From Hyphomicrobiales bacterium (GTDB taxonomy: Bacteria > Pseudomonadota > Alphaproteobacteria > Rhizobiales > Rhizobiaceae), in contig UCKU01000022.1 in NCBI GenBank assembly GCA_900473185.1, positions 1-64,000 of the forward strand: 64,000 bases of DNA, read 5' to 3'. Within the stretch, counting starts at the first letter, position 1, and the number at the start of each line of letters is the position of its first letter. Below, one piece after another: positions 1-9,919 of the stretch. Both the position numbers and the translations under genes were made by a program. The notes beneath the pieces are model-generated. The model ran no database searches. It worked only from the letters and a program-made list of their open reading frames with translations, and had not been told where the DNA came from.

Positions 1-613
1 GCCCGACAATCTGTACAAGGAAGGCCTCAATCGCGGGCTTTTTCTGCCTTTCGTCGGTCTCCTCAAAAAACATGTCGAGATCGTCTCGCTCGATTCGCCG
101 ACCGACTACCGAATGGAGAAGCTGAACAGCCAGCCGGTCTATCTCGTCCCGATCGATGAGCGCACTGACATGGCGATGGAAGCGTCTTGGACGCAGGCGC
201 TGCACGGTCGCAAGGCGCAGCCGACGGACATTGCCATGAAGGGGCGGGCAATCCATGTGCCGCTTGCTGTCGACCGCATGGCACGCTTCTCCTTCTCCGA
301 TCTCTGCGAAAAGCCGCTGGGTGCTGCCGATTTCCTGGTCATCGCCGAACGTTTCGACACGATCTTCCTCGATCACATTCCCTTGCTCGGCCCTGAAAAG
401 CGGAACCAGATCAAGCGCTTCATCATTCTGATCGATACGCTCTACGATCATGGCACTCGCCTTTATGCTTCCGCCGCCGCCATGCCCGAAGATCTGCTCG
501 TCGAAAGACGCGGCACCGAAGGTTTTGAATTCGATCGTACGGCATCTCGTCTTTTTGAGATGAGAAGCGCCGAATATCTTGCGGCGCATCACGAACGGCG
601 GGCTGCCGAGTAA
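1..613 (+). CDS. zapE: Cell division protein ZapE / AFG1-like ATPase (3' part)
   Basis: Only the C-terminal part is present; the reading frame is open from base 2 to the TAA at 611-613, about 203 codons. The visible protein begins PDNLYKEGLNRGLFLPFV and continues through a segment ending in IDTLYDHGTRL, which is the lid and C-terminal part of the AFG1/ZapE family of P-loop ATPases. In the family this protein is a peripheral ATPase linked to Z-ring constriction. Walker motifs lie upstream of the window and cannot be checked. It is transcribed toward mdh, but a 174-bp gap with its own promoter-like signals separates them. Confidence 0.8.
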   Translation, partial: PDNLYKEGLNRGLFLPFVGLLKKHVEIVSLDSPTDYRMEKLNSQPVYLVPIDERTDMAMEASWTQALHGRKAQPTDIAMKGRAIHVPLAVDRMARFSFSDLCEKPLGAADFLVIAERFDTIFLDHIPLLGPEKRNQIKRFIILIDTLYDHGTRLYASAAAMPEDLLVERRGTEGFEFDRTASRLFEMRSAEYLAAHHERRAAE

Positions 614-632
614 CACTTTGGTGACAATTGAC

Positions 633-648
633 CTTACGTTTACGTAAG
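633..648. promoter_or_regulatory. Perfect inverted repeat upstream of mdh (possible operator)
   Basis: Perfect inverted repeat CTTACGT-TT-ACGTAAG (7-bp arms, 2-bp centre), 140 bp before the mdh start and 20 bp after zapE ends. No T-run follows, so it is not a simple terminator. Its form fits a dimeric regulator site. The ACGT-rich core recalls operators of MerR-type regulators of acid and acyl-CoA catabolism in Proteobacteria, but this is only a resemblance and the regulator is unknown. Confidence 0.4.
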
Positions 649-695
649 AATTTTGATATCTAAACGATTGAAATTGTTGCACCAAAAATAATGGA

Positions 696-724
696 TTGCC
701 ATTTTTTGGCTTTGGGTCTATGCG
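696..724 (+). promoter_or_regulatory. Putative sigma-70 promoter for the mdh-suc operon
   Basis: TTGCCA (696-701) and TATGCG (719-724) are separated by 17 bp, giving a plausible housekeeping promoter with a leader of about 60 bases before mdh. The -10 match is moderate, so this is a proposal only. Confidence 0.3.
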
Positions 725-787
725 ATTGCGGCATTGGGCGATGCCCGCGCGTCGCCCGACGGATTTTGATCGCAAAGGAAAAGCGAA

Positions 788-1750
788 ATGGCGCGTAACA
801 AGATCGCACTCATCGGTTCTGGCATGATTGGTGGCACGCTGGCGCATCTCGCCGGCCTTAAGGAACTGGGCGACATCGTCCTCTTCGACATCGCCGACGG
901 TATTCCCCAGGGCAAGGGTCTCGACATCGCACAGTCCTCCCCGGTTGAAGGCTTCGACGCCAATCTGACGGGCGCCAGCGACTATTCCGCGATCGAAGGC
1001 GCTGACGTCTGCATCGTCACGGCCGGCGTTCCGCGCAAGCCGGGCATGAGCCGCGATGACCTTCTCGGCATCAACCTCAAGGTCATGGAGCAGGTCGGCG
1101 CCGGCATCAAGAAGTATGCCCCGAACGCTTTCGTGATCTGCATCACCAACCCGCTCGACGCGATGGTCTGGGCGCTGCAGAAGTTCTCCGGCCTGCCGGC
1201 CAACAAGGTCGTCGGCATGGCCGGCGTTCTCGACTCTTCGCGCTTCCGCCTCTTCCTCGCCAAGGAATTCAACGTTTCCGTTCAGGACGTCACGGCCTTC
1301 GTTCTCGGCGGCCACGGCGACACGATGGTGCCGCTCGCCCGTTATTCGACCGTTGGCGGCATTCCGCTGACCGACCTCGTCACCATGGGCTGGGTCACCA
1401 AGGAACGCCTCGAAGAAATCATCCAGCGCACCCGTGACGGCGGTGCCGAAATCGTCGGCCTCTTGAAGACCGGTTCGGCCTATTACGCTCCGGCTGCTTC
1501 CGCGATCGAAATGGCCGAATCCTACCTCAAGGACAAGAAGCGCGTTCTGCCCTGCGCTGCGCATCTGACGGGCCAGTACGGCGTCAAGGACATGTATGTC
1601 GGCGTTCCCACGGTCATCGGTGCCGGTGGCGTCGAGCGCATCATCGAGATCGACCTCAACAAGACCGAGAAGGAAGCCTTCGACAAGTCCGTCGGCGCTG
1701 TCGCCGGTCTCTGCGAAGCCTGCATCAACATCGCGCCCGCTCTCAAGTAA
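788..1750 (+). CDS. mdh: Malate dehydrogenase (NAD)
   Basis: 320 residues, the usual length for the LDH-like malate dehydrogenases of Alphaproteobacteria. It oxidises malate to oxaloacetate with NAD in the TCA cycle in the cytoplasm. Visible features are the N-terminal Rossmann motif GSGMIGG, the substrate-binding stretch RKPGMSRDD with its arginines, the ITNPLD segment, and the catalytic histidine in GGHGDTMVP. The start is preceded by AAAGGAAAAG as ribosome-binding site. It heads a co-directional block with sucC 36 bp downstream, so malate dehydrogenase is probably made from the same transcript as succinyl-CoA synthetase and 2-oxoglutarate dehydrogenase. Confidence 0.97.
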   Translation: MARNKIALIGSGMIGGTLAHLAGLKELGDIVLFDIADGIPQGKGLDIAQSSPVEGFDANLTGASDYSAIEGADVCIVTAGVPRKPGMSRDDLLGINLKVMEQVGAGIKKYAPNAFVICITNPLDAMVWALQKFSGLPANKVVGMAGVLDSSRFRLFLAKEFNVSVQDVTAFVLGGHGDTMVPLARYSTVGGIPLTDLVTMGWVTKERLEEIIQRTRDGGAEIVGLLKTGSAYYAPAASAIEMAESYLKDKKRVLPCAAHLTGQYGVKDMYVGVPTVIGAGGVERIIEIDLNKTEKEAFDKSVGAVAGLCEACINIAPALK

Positions 1751-1786
1751 TCGGTGCGCTGACGTTATCGAAATAGGGACAAACCC

Positions 1787-2980
<1,194 letters not shown>

Positions 2981-2988
2981 GAACGGTC

Positions 2989-3480
2989 ATGGCTTTCCAG
3001 TCCACGCCCAGTGCTGCTCATCTCCGCCTCGATGCCTTTGCCGGTGTCTGGGAGGGTGAAGAGCATGTCGCGGCTTCGGCGTGGACGAAGGAAGGTGAGG
3101 CCAGCGCTTCGCTTTCTGGCGAGGCGCTGTTCGGCGGATTTTTCCTCGAACAGCGCTACCGCCAGATGCGCGACGGCGAAGTTTCCTTCGAAGCCCGCAA
3201 TGTTTTCGGCTTCGATAGTTCGGACCAGGCTTACAAGCTCTACCAGTTCGACAGCGTTGGTTTTGCTCCGCCCACGCCGGCTTCCGGCGCGTGGAATGGC
3301 GATGAACTCGTGCTGATCAAGACTTCTCCGCGCGGCAGGCAGCGCACCGCGTTCACATTTGAAAATGAAGACTGCTACCGGATGGGCGTCAGCTTTTCGC
3401 CTGCAGGCAGCGACACTTGGCAGGAGGTCGTCAGCGGCATTTACCGTCGCGCGTCCCTCACGTCTTCCAACCTCTCCTAG
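2989..3480 (+). CDS. DUF1579-like hypothetical protein inserted between sucC and sucD
   Basis: 163 residues from the ATG at 2989; a TTG at 2977 inside the sucC stop region is a less likely start. The sequence resembles the DUF1579 family: repeated short beta segments with a conserved F-x-G-x-W-E-G opening (DAFAGVWEGEEHV), then W/Y-rich strands such as FFLEQRYRQM and VSGIYRRASL. There is no signal peptide or membrane segment. No function is established. It is co-transcribed with the succinyl-CoA synthetase genes on both sides (8-bp and 13-bp gaps), suggesting a small cytoplasmic ligand-binding or accessory role, which is inference only. Confidence 0.75.
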   Translation: MAFQSTPSAAHLRLDAFAGVWEGEEHVAASAWTKEGEASASLSGEALFGGFFLEQRYRQMRDGEVSFEARNVFGFDSSDQAYKLYQFDSVGFAPPTPASGAWNGDELVLIKTSPRGRQRTAFTFENEDCYRMGVSFSPAGSDTWQEVVSGIYRRASLTSSNLS

Positions 3481-3493
3481 ACAAAGGCCTCGC

Positions 3494-4396
3494 ATGTCTA
3501 TTCTCGTCAACAAAGACACCAAGATCCTTGTTCAGGGTCTGACCGGCAAGACCGGTACATTCCACACCGAACAGGCGCTTGCTTACTACGGCACGCAGAT
3601 GGTCGGTGGTATTCACCCGAAGAAGGGTGGCGAAACCTGGACCGGCTCCAAAGGCGAAAGCCTGCCGATCTTTGCAACCGTTGCCGAAGGCAAGGAAAAG
3701 ACCGGCGCCGACGCGACCGTCATCTATGTTCCGCCGGCGGGTGCAGCCGATGCAATCATCGAGGCGATCGACGCCGAGATCCCATTCATCACCTGCATCA
3801 CCGAAGGTATCCCGGTCCTGGACATGGTTCGCGTCAAGGCTCGCCTCGAGCGCTCCAAGTCGCGCCTGCTCGGCCCCAACTGCCCAGGCATCCTGACGCC
3901 GGAAGAATGCAAGATCGGCATCATGCCGGGCTCCATTTTCCGCAAGGGTTCGGTCGGTATCGTTTCCCGCTCGGGCACGCTGACCTACGAAGCTGTCTTC
4001 CAGACCTCCAACGAAGGTCTCGGCCAGACGACGGCTGTCGGCATCGGCGGCGACCCGGTCAAGGGCACCGAGTTTATCGATGTCTTGGAAATGTTCCTGG
4101 CGGATGAAGCGACGACCTCGATCATCATGATCGGCGAAATCGGCGGCGCGGCTGAAGAAGACGCAGCGCAGTTCCTCAAGGACGAAGCCAAGAAGGGCCG
4201 CAAGAAGCCGATGGCCGGCTTCATCGCAGGCCGTACGGCGCCGAAGGGCCGCACCATGGGCCATGCCGGTGCTGTGGTTTCGGGTGGCAAGGGCGACGCT
4301 GAATCGAAGATCGCGGCGATGGAATCGGCGGGCATCAAGGTGTCGCCGTCTCCGGCTCGCCTCGGCAAGACGCTGGTTGAAGTCCTCAAGGGCTAA
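3494..4396 (+). CDS. sucD: Succinyl-CoA synthetase alpha subunit
   Basis: 300 residues from ATG 3494, matching the family. The same frame is open further upstream, but the MSILVNKDTKILVQGLTGK start aligns with known SucD. It binds CoA through the N-terminal Rossmann domain (GLTGKTGTFHTEQ) and carries the phosphorylated active-site histidine in GHAGAVV (about residue 257). It forms the heteromeric TCA-cycle ligase with SucC. The DUF1579 gene ends 13 bp upstream. A strong stem-loop lies 16 bp after its stop, before sucA. Confidence 0.97.
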   Translation: MSILVNKDTKILVQGLTGKTGTFHTEQALAYYGTQMVGGIHPKKGGETWTGSKGESLPIFATVAEGKEKTGADATVIYVPPAGAADAIIEAIDAEIPFITCITEGIPVLDMVRVKARLERSKSRLLGPNCPGILTPEECKIGIMPGSIFRKGSVGIVSRSGTLTYEAVFQTSNEGLGQTTAVGIGGDPVKGTEFIDVLEMFLADEATTSIIMIGEIGGAAEEDAAQFLKDEAKKGRKKPMAGFIAGRTAPKGRTMGHAGAVVSGGKGDAESKIAAMESAGIKVSPSPARLGKTLVEVLKG

Positions 4397-4411
4397 ACCA
4401 ACTTATATACC

Positions 4412-4446
4412 CCGGGCGGAGGAACGGCATCCCGGCCTCCGCCCGG
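4412..4446 (+). terminator. Stem-loop between sucD and sucA (attenuator or terminator)
   Basis: Perfect 11-bp stem CCGGGCGGAGG / CCTCCGCCCGG with a 13-base loop, followed by CTTTCCATTTC. The stem is very stable but the T tract is interrupted, so it may stop only part of transcription or mark an RNA-processing point between mdh-sucCD and sucAB-lpd. Confidence 0.55.
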
Positions 4447-4563
4447 CTTTCCATTTCAATGCGGATGCGTCGCGGACAGGCGGCGATCGGAATGCGGCAG
4501 CCGGCGATGAAGCCGGCAAATTCATCTAAGTCAGGAGGCGGGCGGAAGCGTCCGCGTAACACC

Positions 4564-7548
4564 ATGGCACGGCAAGAAGCCAACGAGCAATTTCAGATCA
4601 CCTCGTTTCTGGATGGCGCCAATGCTGCCTATATCGAGCAGCTCTACGCCCGTTATGAAGACGATCCCAACTCGGTCGACGATCAGTGGCGGTCCTTCTT
4701 CAAGGCGCTGGAAGACGATCCTGCTGATGTGAAGAAGGCGGCCAAGGGAGCATCCTGGCGCAAGAAGAACTGGCCGTTGCAGGCAAGCGGCGATCTCGTC
4801 TCAGCGCTCGATGGCGACTGGGGCATCGTCGAAAAGGTCATCGAGACCAAGGTAAAGGCGAAGGCCGAAGCCGCCGGTCAGCCGGCAGGCGCAGCCGACG
4901 TGCTGCAGGCGACGCGCGATTCCGTCCGCGCCATCATGATGATCCGTGCCTATCGCATGCGCGGCCACCTGCACGCCAAGCTCGATCCGCTCGGCATTGC
5001 TGCCGCGGTCGAGGATTATCACGAGCTTTCGCCGGAAAATTACGGCTTCACGGCTGCCGACTACGATCGCAAGATCTTCATCGATAACGTGCTCGGCCTC
5101 GAATATGCGACTCTCCGCGAGATGATCGAAATCCTCGAGCGCACCTATTGCTCGACCCTCGGCGTCGAATTCATGCATATCTCCAATCCGGAAGAAAAGG
5201 CATGGATCCAGGAACGTATCGAAGGTCCGGACAAGGGCGTTGCTTTCTCGGCTGAAGGCAAGAAGGCGATCCTCGCCAAGCTCGTCGAAGCTGAAGGCTA
5301 CGAGCAATTCCTCGACGTCAAGTTCAAGGGCACCAAGCGCTTCGGCCTCGACGGTGGTGAATCGTTGATCCCGGCGCTTGAGCAGATCCTGAAGCGCGGC
5401 GGTCATCTCGGCCTCAAGGAAGCTGTCTTCGGCATGGCCCATCGCGGCCGCCTGAACGTGCTCTCCCAGGTCATGGGCAAGCCGCACCGCGCCATCTTCC
5501 ACGAGTTCAAGGGCGGCTCCTACGCGCCTGATGAAGTCGAAGGTTCGGGCGATGTGAAGTACCATCTGGGTGCTTCCTCCGACCGTGAATTCGATGGCAA
5601 CAAGGTGCACGTCTCGCTGACGGCAAACCCGTCGCATCTCGAAATCGTCGATCCCGTCGTCATGGGCAAGGCTCGCGCCAAGCAGGACATGAGCGCCACC
5701 GTCTGGGACGGTGACATCATCCCGCTGTCCGAACGTTCCAAGGTTCTGCCGCTGCTGATCCATGGCGACGCAGCTTTCGCCGGCCAGGGCGTCATTGCCG
5801 AAATTCTCGGCCTGTCCGGTCTGCGCGGCCATCGCGTTGCCGGCACGATGCATGTCATCATCAACAACCAGATAGGCTTCACCACGAACCCGGCCTTCTC
5901 GCGCTCGTCGCCCTATCCGTCCGACGTTGCCAAGATGATCGAAGCGCCGATCCTGCACGTCAATGGCGACGATCCGGAAGCTGTGGTCTATGCGGCCAAG
6001 GTTGCGACCGAATTTCGCATGAAGTTCCACAAGCCTGTCGTGCTCGACATGTTCTGCTACCGCCGCTACGGCCACAATGAAGGCGATGAGCCGTCCTTCA
6101 CGCAGCCGAAAATGTACAAGGTCATCCGTGGCCACAAGACAGTCCTGCAGCTCTATGCCGACCGTCTCGTCCGCGAAGGCTTGCTCACCGACGGCGAAGT
6201 CGAAAAGATGAAGGCCGACTGGCGCGCCCATCTCGAGCAGGAATTCGAAGCCGGTCAGCACTACAAGCCGAACAAGGCCGACTGGCTGGATGGCGAGTGG
6301 TCGGGCCTGCGCACGGCTGACAATGCCGACGAACAGCGCCGCGGCAAGACTGCCGTGCCGATGAAGACGCTCAAGGATATCGGCCGCAAGCTGTCGGAAA
6401 TTCCGGCTGGATTCAACGCGCATCGCACGATCCAGCGCTTCATGGAAAACCGCGCCAACATGGTCCAGAGCGGCGAAGGCCTCGACTGGGCGATGGCCGA
6501 AGCGCTGGCTTTCGGTGCGCTCGTCGTCGAGGGCCACAAGATCCGCCTGTCCGGTCAGGATTGCGAACGTGGCACCTTCTCGCAGCGCCACTCGGTTCTC
6601 TACGATCAGGAAACCGAAGAGCGCTACATTCCGCTTGCGAACCTGTCGCCGACACAGGCCCGTTACGAAGTCATCAACTCGATGCTTTCGGAAGAAGCGG
6701 TTCTCGGCTTCGAATACGGCTATTCGCTGGCTCGTCCGAATGCGCTGACGCTGTGGGAAGCCCAGTTCGGCGACTTCGCAAACGGTGCGCAGGTCGTGTT
6801 CGACCAGTTCATCTCGTCTGGCGAACGCAAGTGGCTGCGCATGTCGGGTCTCGTCTGCCTGTTGCCGCATGGCTATGAAGGTCAGGGTCCGGAACATTCG
6901 TCCGCCCGTCTGGAGCGTTATCTCCAGCTCTGCGCGGAAGACAACATGCAGGTCGCCAACGTCACGACGCCGGCGAACTACTTCCACATCCTGCGCCGCC
7001 AGCTGAAGCGTGACTTCCGCAAGCCGCTGATCCTGATGACGCCGAAGTCGCTGCTGCGCCATAAGCGCGCTGTCTCGACGCTTGCCGAAATGGCCGGCGA
7101 ATCCTCTTTCCACCGTCTCCTGTGGGACGATGCGGAGGTCATCAAGGACGGTCCGATCAAGCTGCAGAAAGATGCCAAGATCCGTCGCGTCGTCATCTGC
7201 ACCGGCAAGGTCTATTACGACCTGCTGGAAGAGCGCGAGAAGCGCGGTATCGACGACATCTACCTGCTGCGTATCGAACAGCTCTATCCGTTCCCGGCCA
7301 AGGCGCTCATCAACGAGCTGTCCCGTTTCCGCAACGCCGAGATGGTCTGGTGCCAGGAAGAACCGAAGAACATGGGTGCCTGGTCGTTCATCGACCCGTA
7401 TCTGGAATGGGTGCTTGCCCATATCGATGCGAAGTACCAGCGCGTTCGCTACACGGGTCGCCCGGCCGCCGCTTCGCCGGCAACGGGCCTGATGTCCAAG
7501 CATCTGTCGCAGCTCGCCGCGTTCCTCGAGGATGCGCTGGGCGGCTAA
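4564..7548 (+). CDS. sucA: 2-oxoglutarate dehydrogenase E1 component
   Basis: 994 residues from ATG 4564, the typical rhizobial length. This thiamine-diphosphate-dependent decarboxylase opens the 2-oxoglutarate dehydrogenase complex, passing succinyl groups to lipoyl-SucB. Visible features are the short N-terminal E2-binding helix (FLDGANAAYIEQLYARYEDD), the active-site region MAHRGRLNVL, the ThDP/Mg region HGDAAFAGQGVIAE with INNQIGFTTNP, and the C-terminal transketolase-like domain (QFGDFANGAQVVFDQFI, YEGQGPEHSSAR, CQEEPKNMGAW). The frame is open upstream to 4459, but there is no in-frame start near the AGGAGG at 4533, so the ATG at 4564 is preferred although its ribosome site is distant. 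Confidence 0.97.
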   Translation: MARQEANEQFQITSFLDGANAAYIEQLYARYEDDPNSVDDQWRSFFKALEDDPADVKKAAKGASWRKKNWPLQASGDLVSALDGDWGIVEKVIETKVKAKAEAAGQPAGAADVLQATRDSVRAIMMIRAYRMRGHLHAKLDPLGIAAAVEDYHELSPENYGFTAADYDRKIFIDNVLGLEYATLREMIEILERTYCSTLGVEFMHISNPEEKAWIQERIEGPDKGVAFSAEGKKAILAKLVEAEGYEQFLDVKFKGTKRFGLDGGESLIPALEQILKRGGHLGLKEAVFGMAHRGRLNVLSQVMGKPHRAIFHEFKGGSYAPDEVEGSGDVKYHLGASSDREFDGNKVHVSLTANPSHLEIVDPVVMGKARAKQDMSATVWDGDIIPLSERSKVLPLLIHGDAAFAGQGVIAEILGLSGLRGHRVAGTMHVIINNQIGFTTNPAFSRSSPYPSDVAKMIEAPILHVNGDDPEAVVYAAKVATEFRMKFHKPVVLDMFCYRRYGHNEGDEPSFTQPKMYKVIRGHKTVLQLYADRLVREGLLTDGEVEKMKADWRAHLEQEFEAGQHYKPNKADWLDGEWSGLRTADNADEQRRGKTAVPMKTLKDIGRKLSEIPAGFNAHRTIQRFMENRANMVQSGEGLDWAMAEALAFGALVVEGHKIRLSGQDCERGTFSQRHSVLYDQETEERYIPLANLSPTQARYEVINSMLSEEAVLGFEYGYSLARPNALTLWEAQFGDFANGAQVVFDQFISSGERKWLRMSGLVCLLPHGYEGQGPEHSSARLERYLQLCAEDNMQVANVTTPANYFHILRRQLKRDFRKPLILMTPKSLLRHKRAVSTLAEMAGESSFHRLLWDDAEVIKDGPIKLQKDAKIRRVVICTGKVYYDLLEEREKRGIDDIYLLRIEQLYPFPAKALINELSRFRNAEMVWCQEEPKNMGAWSFIDPYLEWVLAHIDAKYQRVRYTGRPAAASPATGLMSKHLSQLAAFLEDALGG

Positions 7549-7566
7549 TAAAAAGAGGGAAGCGCG

Positions 7567-7866
7567 ATGGCATATTTCTTCATGAGACTTGTGCCGCCGC
7601 GCTCCACGTTCCCGCATGACGGGACCGGGGAGGAAATGGCGGCGATGAAGCGCCATGCCGAATATTGGCACCAGAAGGCCCTTGCGGGATCGGCGATTGC
7701 CGTCGGTCCCGTTTTCGAGGCTGGAGGGGCTTTCGGCGTCGCGATCGTCGAGGTTGAGGATCAGGCGGCAGCCAAGGCGCTTGCTGATGCCGACCCGATC
7801 ATCACGTCCGGCTTCGGTTTCCGTTTCGATGTCTCGCCAATGCCCTCAATCATTCTCCGGCGCTGA
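7567..7866 (+). CDS. YciI-like small protein between sucA and sucB
   Basis: 99 residues, 18 bp after sucA and 49 bp before sucB. The pattern MAYFFMRLVPPRSTFP, the H-A-x-Y region (KRHAEYWHQKALAG), the AVGPVFEAGGAFGVAIVEV strand and the ADADPIITSGFGFRFDVSPM ending match the YciI family (ferredoxin-like alpha-beta fold). Family members are small cytoplasmic proteins, some fused to enzymes; no general reaction is established. Its placement between the E1 and E2 genes of 2-oxoglutarate dehydrogenase suggests co-expression and perhaps detoxification or modulation of the complex, but that is inference. Confidence 0.8.
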   Translation: MAYFFMRLVPPRSTFPHDGTGEEMAAMKRHAEYWHQKALAGSAIAVGPVFEAGGAFGVAIVEVEDQAAAKALADADPIITSGFGFRFDVSPMPSIILRR

Positions 7867-7915
7867 GCCGGGACCGCCATCTAACACGATAACAAGCACA
7901 ATCAGGATTTGAACA

Positions 7916-9163
7916 ATGGCCACAGAAATCCGCGTTCCAACACTCGGTGAATCCGTCAGCGAGGCAACCGTCGGCACCTGGTTCAAGAAGGTCGGCGACG
8001 CCGTGAAGGCCGACGAGCCTATTCTCGAGCTTGAAACCGACAAGGTGACCATCGAAGTTCCGGCTCCGGCGTCCGGTACGCTTTCGGAAATCGTCGCCCA
8101 GGCTGGCGAGACGGTTGGTCTCGGTGCGCTTCTCGGCCAGATCGCCGAAGGTGCGGTTGCCGCAGCTGCCCCTGCTGCCGCAGCCCCGGCAGCAGCACCT
8201 GCTGCACCTGCTCCGACGCCAGCTGCTCCGGCTGCTGCCACTGCTGCTCCGGCCGCCTCCGTATCCTCCATGCCGCCTGCTCCGGCTGCGGCAAAGATGC
8301 TGGCAGAAAACAATCTCTCGGCCGATCAGGTCGATGGCAGCGGCAAGCGCGGCCAGGTTTTGAAGGGTGATGTTATCGCCGCTGTCGCCAAGGCTGCAGC
8401 AGCTCCAGCCGCTGCACCGGCAGCGCCTGCTGCTCCGCGCGGCCCTTCAACGGTAGAAGATGCCGGCCGCGAAGAGCGCGTGAAGATGACGCGCCTGCGC
8501 CAGACGATCGCCAAGCGCCTCAAGGATGCGCAGAACACGGCCGCCATGCTGACCACCTACAACGAGGTGGACATGAAGGCGGTCATGGACCTGCGCAACA
8601 AGTACAAGGATGTCTTCGAGAAGAAGCATGGCGTGAAGCTCGGCTTCATGGGCTTCTTCACCAAGGCCGTCACGCACGCGCTGAAGGAACTGCCGGCCGT
8701 CAACGCCGAAATCGACGGCACCGACATCATCTACAAGAACTACTGCCACGTCGGCATGGCTGTCGGCACCGACAAGGGCCTCGTCGTTCCGGTCATCCGC
8801 GATGCCGACCAGATGTCGATCGCCGAAATCGAGAAGGAACTCGGCCGTCTCGCCAAGGCAGCCCGTGACGGCTCGCTTTCCATGGCCGAGATGCAGGGCG
8901 GTACCTTCACCATCACCAATGGTGGTGTCTACGGTTCGCTGATGTCCTCACCGATCCTGAACGCGCCGCAGTCGGGCATTCTCGGCATGCACAAGATCCA
9001 GGAGCGCCCGGTCGCCATCGGCGGTCAGGTCGTCATCCGTCCGATGATGTATCTGGCGCTCTCCTACGATCACCGCATCGTCGACGGCAAGGAAGCCGTG
9101 ACCTTCCTCGTGCGCGTCAAGGAGAGCCTGGAAGATCCGGAACGTCTGGTTCTGGACCTCTAA
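7916..9163 (+). CDS. sucB: 2-oxoglutarate dehydrogenase E2, dihydrolipoyl succinyltransferase
   Basis: 415 residues. Domains in order: one lipoyl domain (residues 1-77) with the lipoylated lysine 43 in ELETDKVTIE; an Ala/Pro-rich linker from about 80 to 120; a peripheral subunit-binding domain (about 122-160, AAAKMLAENNL and GSGKRGQVLKGDV); a second Ala/Pro linker; and the catalytic domain ending in the HxxxDG motif within SYDHRIVDGKEA. It transfers the succinyl group to CoA and forms the core to which SucA and Lpd bind. It follows sucA and the YciI gene and precedes further genes leading to lpdA. Confidence 0.97.
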   Translation: MATEIRVPTLGESVSEATVGTWFKKVGDAVKADEPILELETDKVTIEVPAPASGTLSEIVAQAGETVGLGALLGQIAEGAVAAAAPAAAAPAAAPAAPAPTPAAPAAATAAPAASVSSMPPAPAAAKMLAENNLSADQVDGSGKRGQVLKGDVIAAVAKAAAAPAAAPAAPAAPRGPSTVEDAGREERVKMTRLRQTIAKRLKDAQNTAAMLTTYNEVDMKAVMDLRNKYKDVFEKKHGVKLGFMGFFTKAVTHALKELPAVNAEIDGTDIIYKNYCHVGMAVGTDKGLVVPVIRDADQMSIAEIEKELGRLAKAARDGSLSMAEMQGGTFTITNGGVYGSLMSSPILNAPQSGILGMHKIQERPVAIGGQVVIRPMMYLALSYDHRIVDGKEAVTFLVRVKESLEDPERLVLDL

Positions 9164-9178
9164 GCGGAGCGATCTGCC

Positions 9179-9919
9179 ATGCGAGACCGGATCATGCGAG
9201 CGGCTGGCGCAGTGTTCTGCGTCACGGTTGCCTTCATGCCGGTCTCGGCCCTCGCCTTTGACGTGAACAAGGCGAGCAGCAATTTCGACCTTGTGTCGCT
9301 CAGCGATGCGGAGCTTTCCGCACGCTCCATCAAGACTGTCGATATGGGCAATGTCGAGCTGACCTCGGGTCGTATCGTTGCCGCCGATCCGCTGGCGCAG
9401 CCAGATCGGCCGGCATTGGCAAAGACAGTTCCTGTCGGTGAATATCCGGTACGGCTCTATGAGGCTTTTGGTCGGGTTGCGGCGGCAAGCATGCGCTTTG
9501 CCGAGGGCAAGCCCGATCATTGGGAGCTTGCGACCGTTCCGGGCCAGGATGTCGCTACGCTGAAGGATGACGAGATCTTCGGTTATCCCGTCGATGCCGG
9601 TCTCGGCAGCTACATGGATGCCGACACACTTGATCTGATTGGGCAGCGCGAGCAGCAGGTGCAGATTGCAAAGCCGGATTCCGACGTGAACTATTATGAC
9701 GTGGTCGCCTCCGAACTCGATGCCAACAAGGGGGTTTATGACCTGCACCGGCCGATCGCCGACAAGAAGGGCAATGTGGCGATGTTCTGGAGCGGCTGGG
9801 GCGATGGTTTCTATCCGGTGTTCTGGGGACTGGACAAGGACGGGCGTCCGCTGGTGCTGCTGACGGATTTTCAGGTCACCGAGAATGCCGACGGGCGCAG
9901 AAAGCCGAACCACCAATGA
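9179..9919 (+). CDS. DUF4241 domain secreted protein
   Basis: 246 residues beginning 15 bp after sucB. A signal peptide is clear (basic start, hydrophobic core GAVFCVTVAFMPVSALA, AxA-like cleavage near residue 25). The body matches the DUF4241 pattern: GRIVAADPLAQ, VPVGEYPVRLYEAF, DDEIFGYPVDAGLGSYMDAD and a C-terminal WGDGFYPVFWGLDKDGRPLVLLTDF. Members often contain the FGYPVDAG and G-x-Y-P signatures, with no reaction known. The predicted location is periplasmic. It overlaps the next gene by 4 bp (ATGA), so the two are translationally coupled. ATG 9194 is an alternative start. Confidence 0.75.
   Translation: MRDRIMRAAGAVFCVTVAFMPVSALAFDVNKASSNFDLVSLSDAELSARSIKTVDMGNVELTSGRIVAADPLAQPDRPALAKTVPVGEYPVRLYEAFGRVAAASMRFAEGKPDHWELATVPGQDVATLKDDEIFGYPVDAGLGSYMDADTLDLIGQREQQVQIAKPDSDVNYYDVVASELDANKGVYDLHRPIADKKGNVAMFWSGWGDGFYPVFWGLDKDGRPLVLLTDFQVTENADGRRKPNHQ

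Noticed and set aside
4801..7671. A 956-codon open frame on the minus strand opposite sucA.
   Set aside because: It mirrors sucA codon structure in GC-rich DNA; the plus-strand product has full homology and motifs, the minus product has none.
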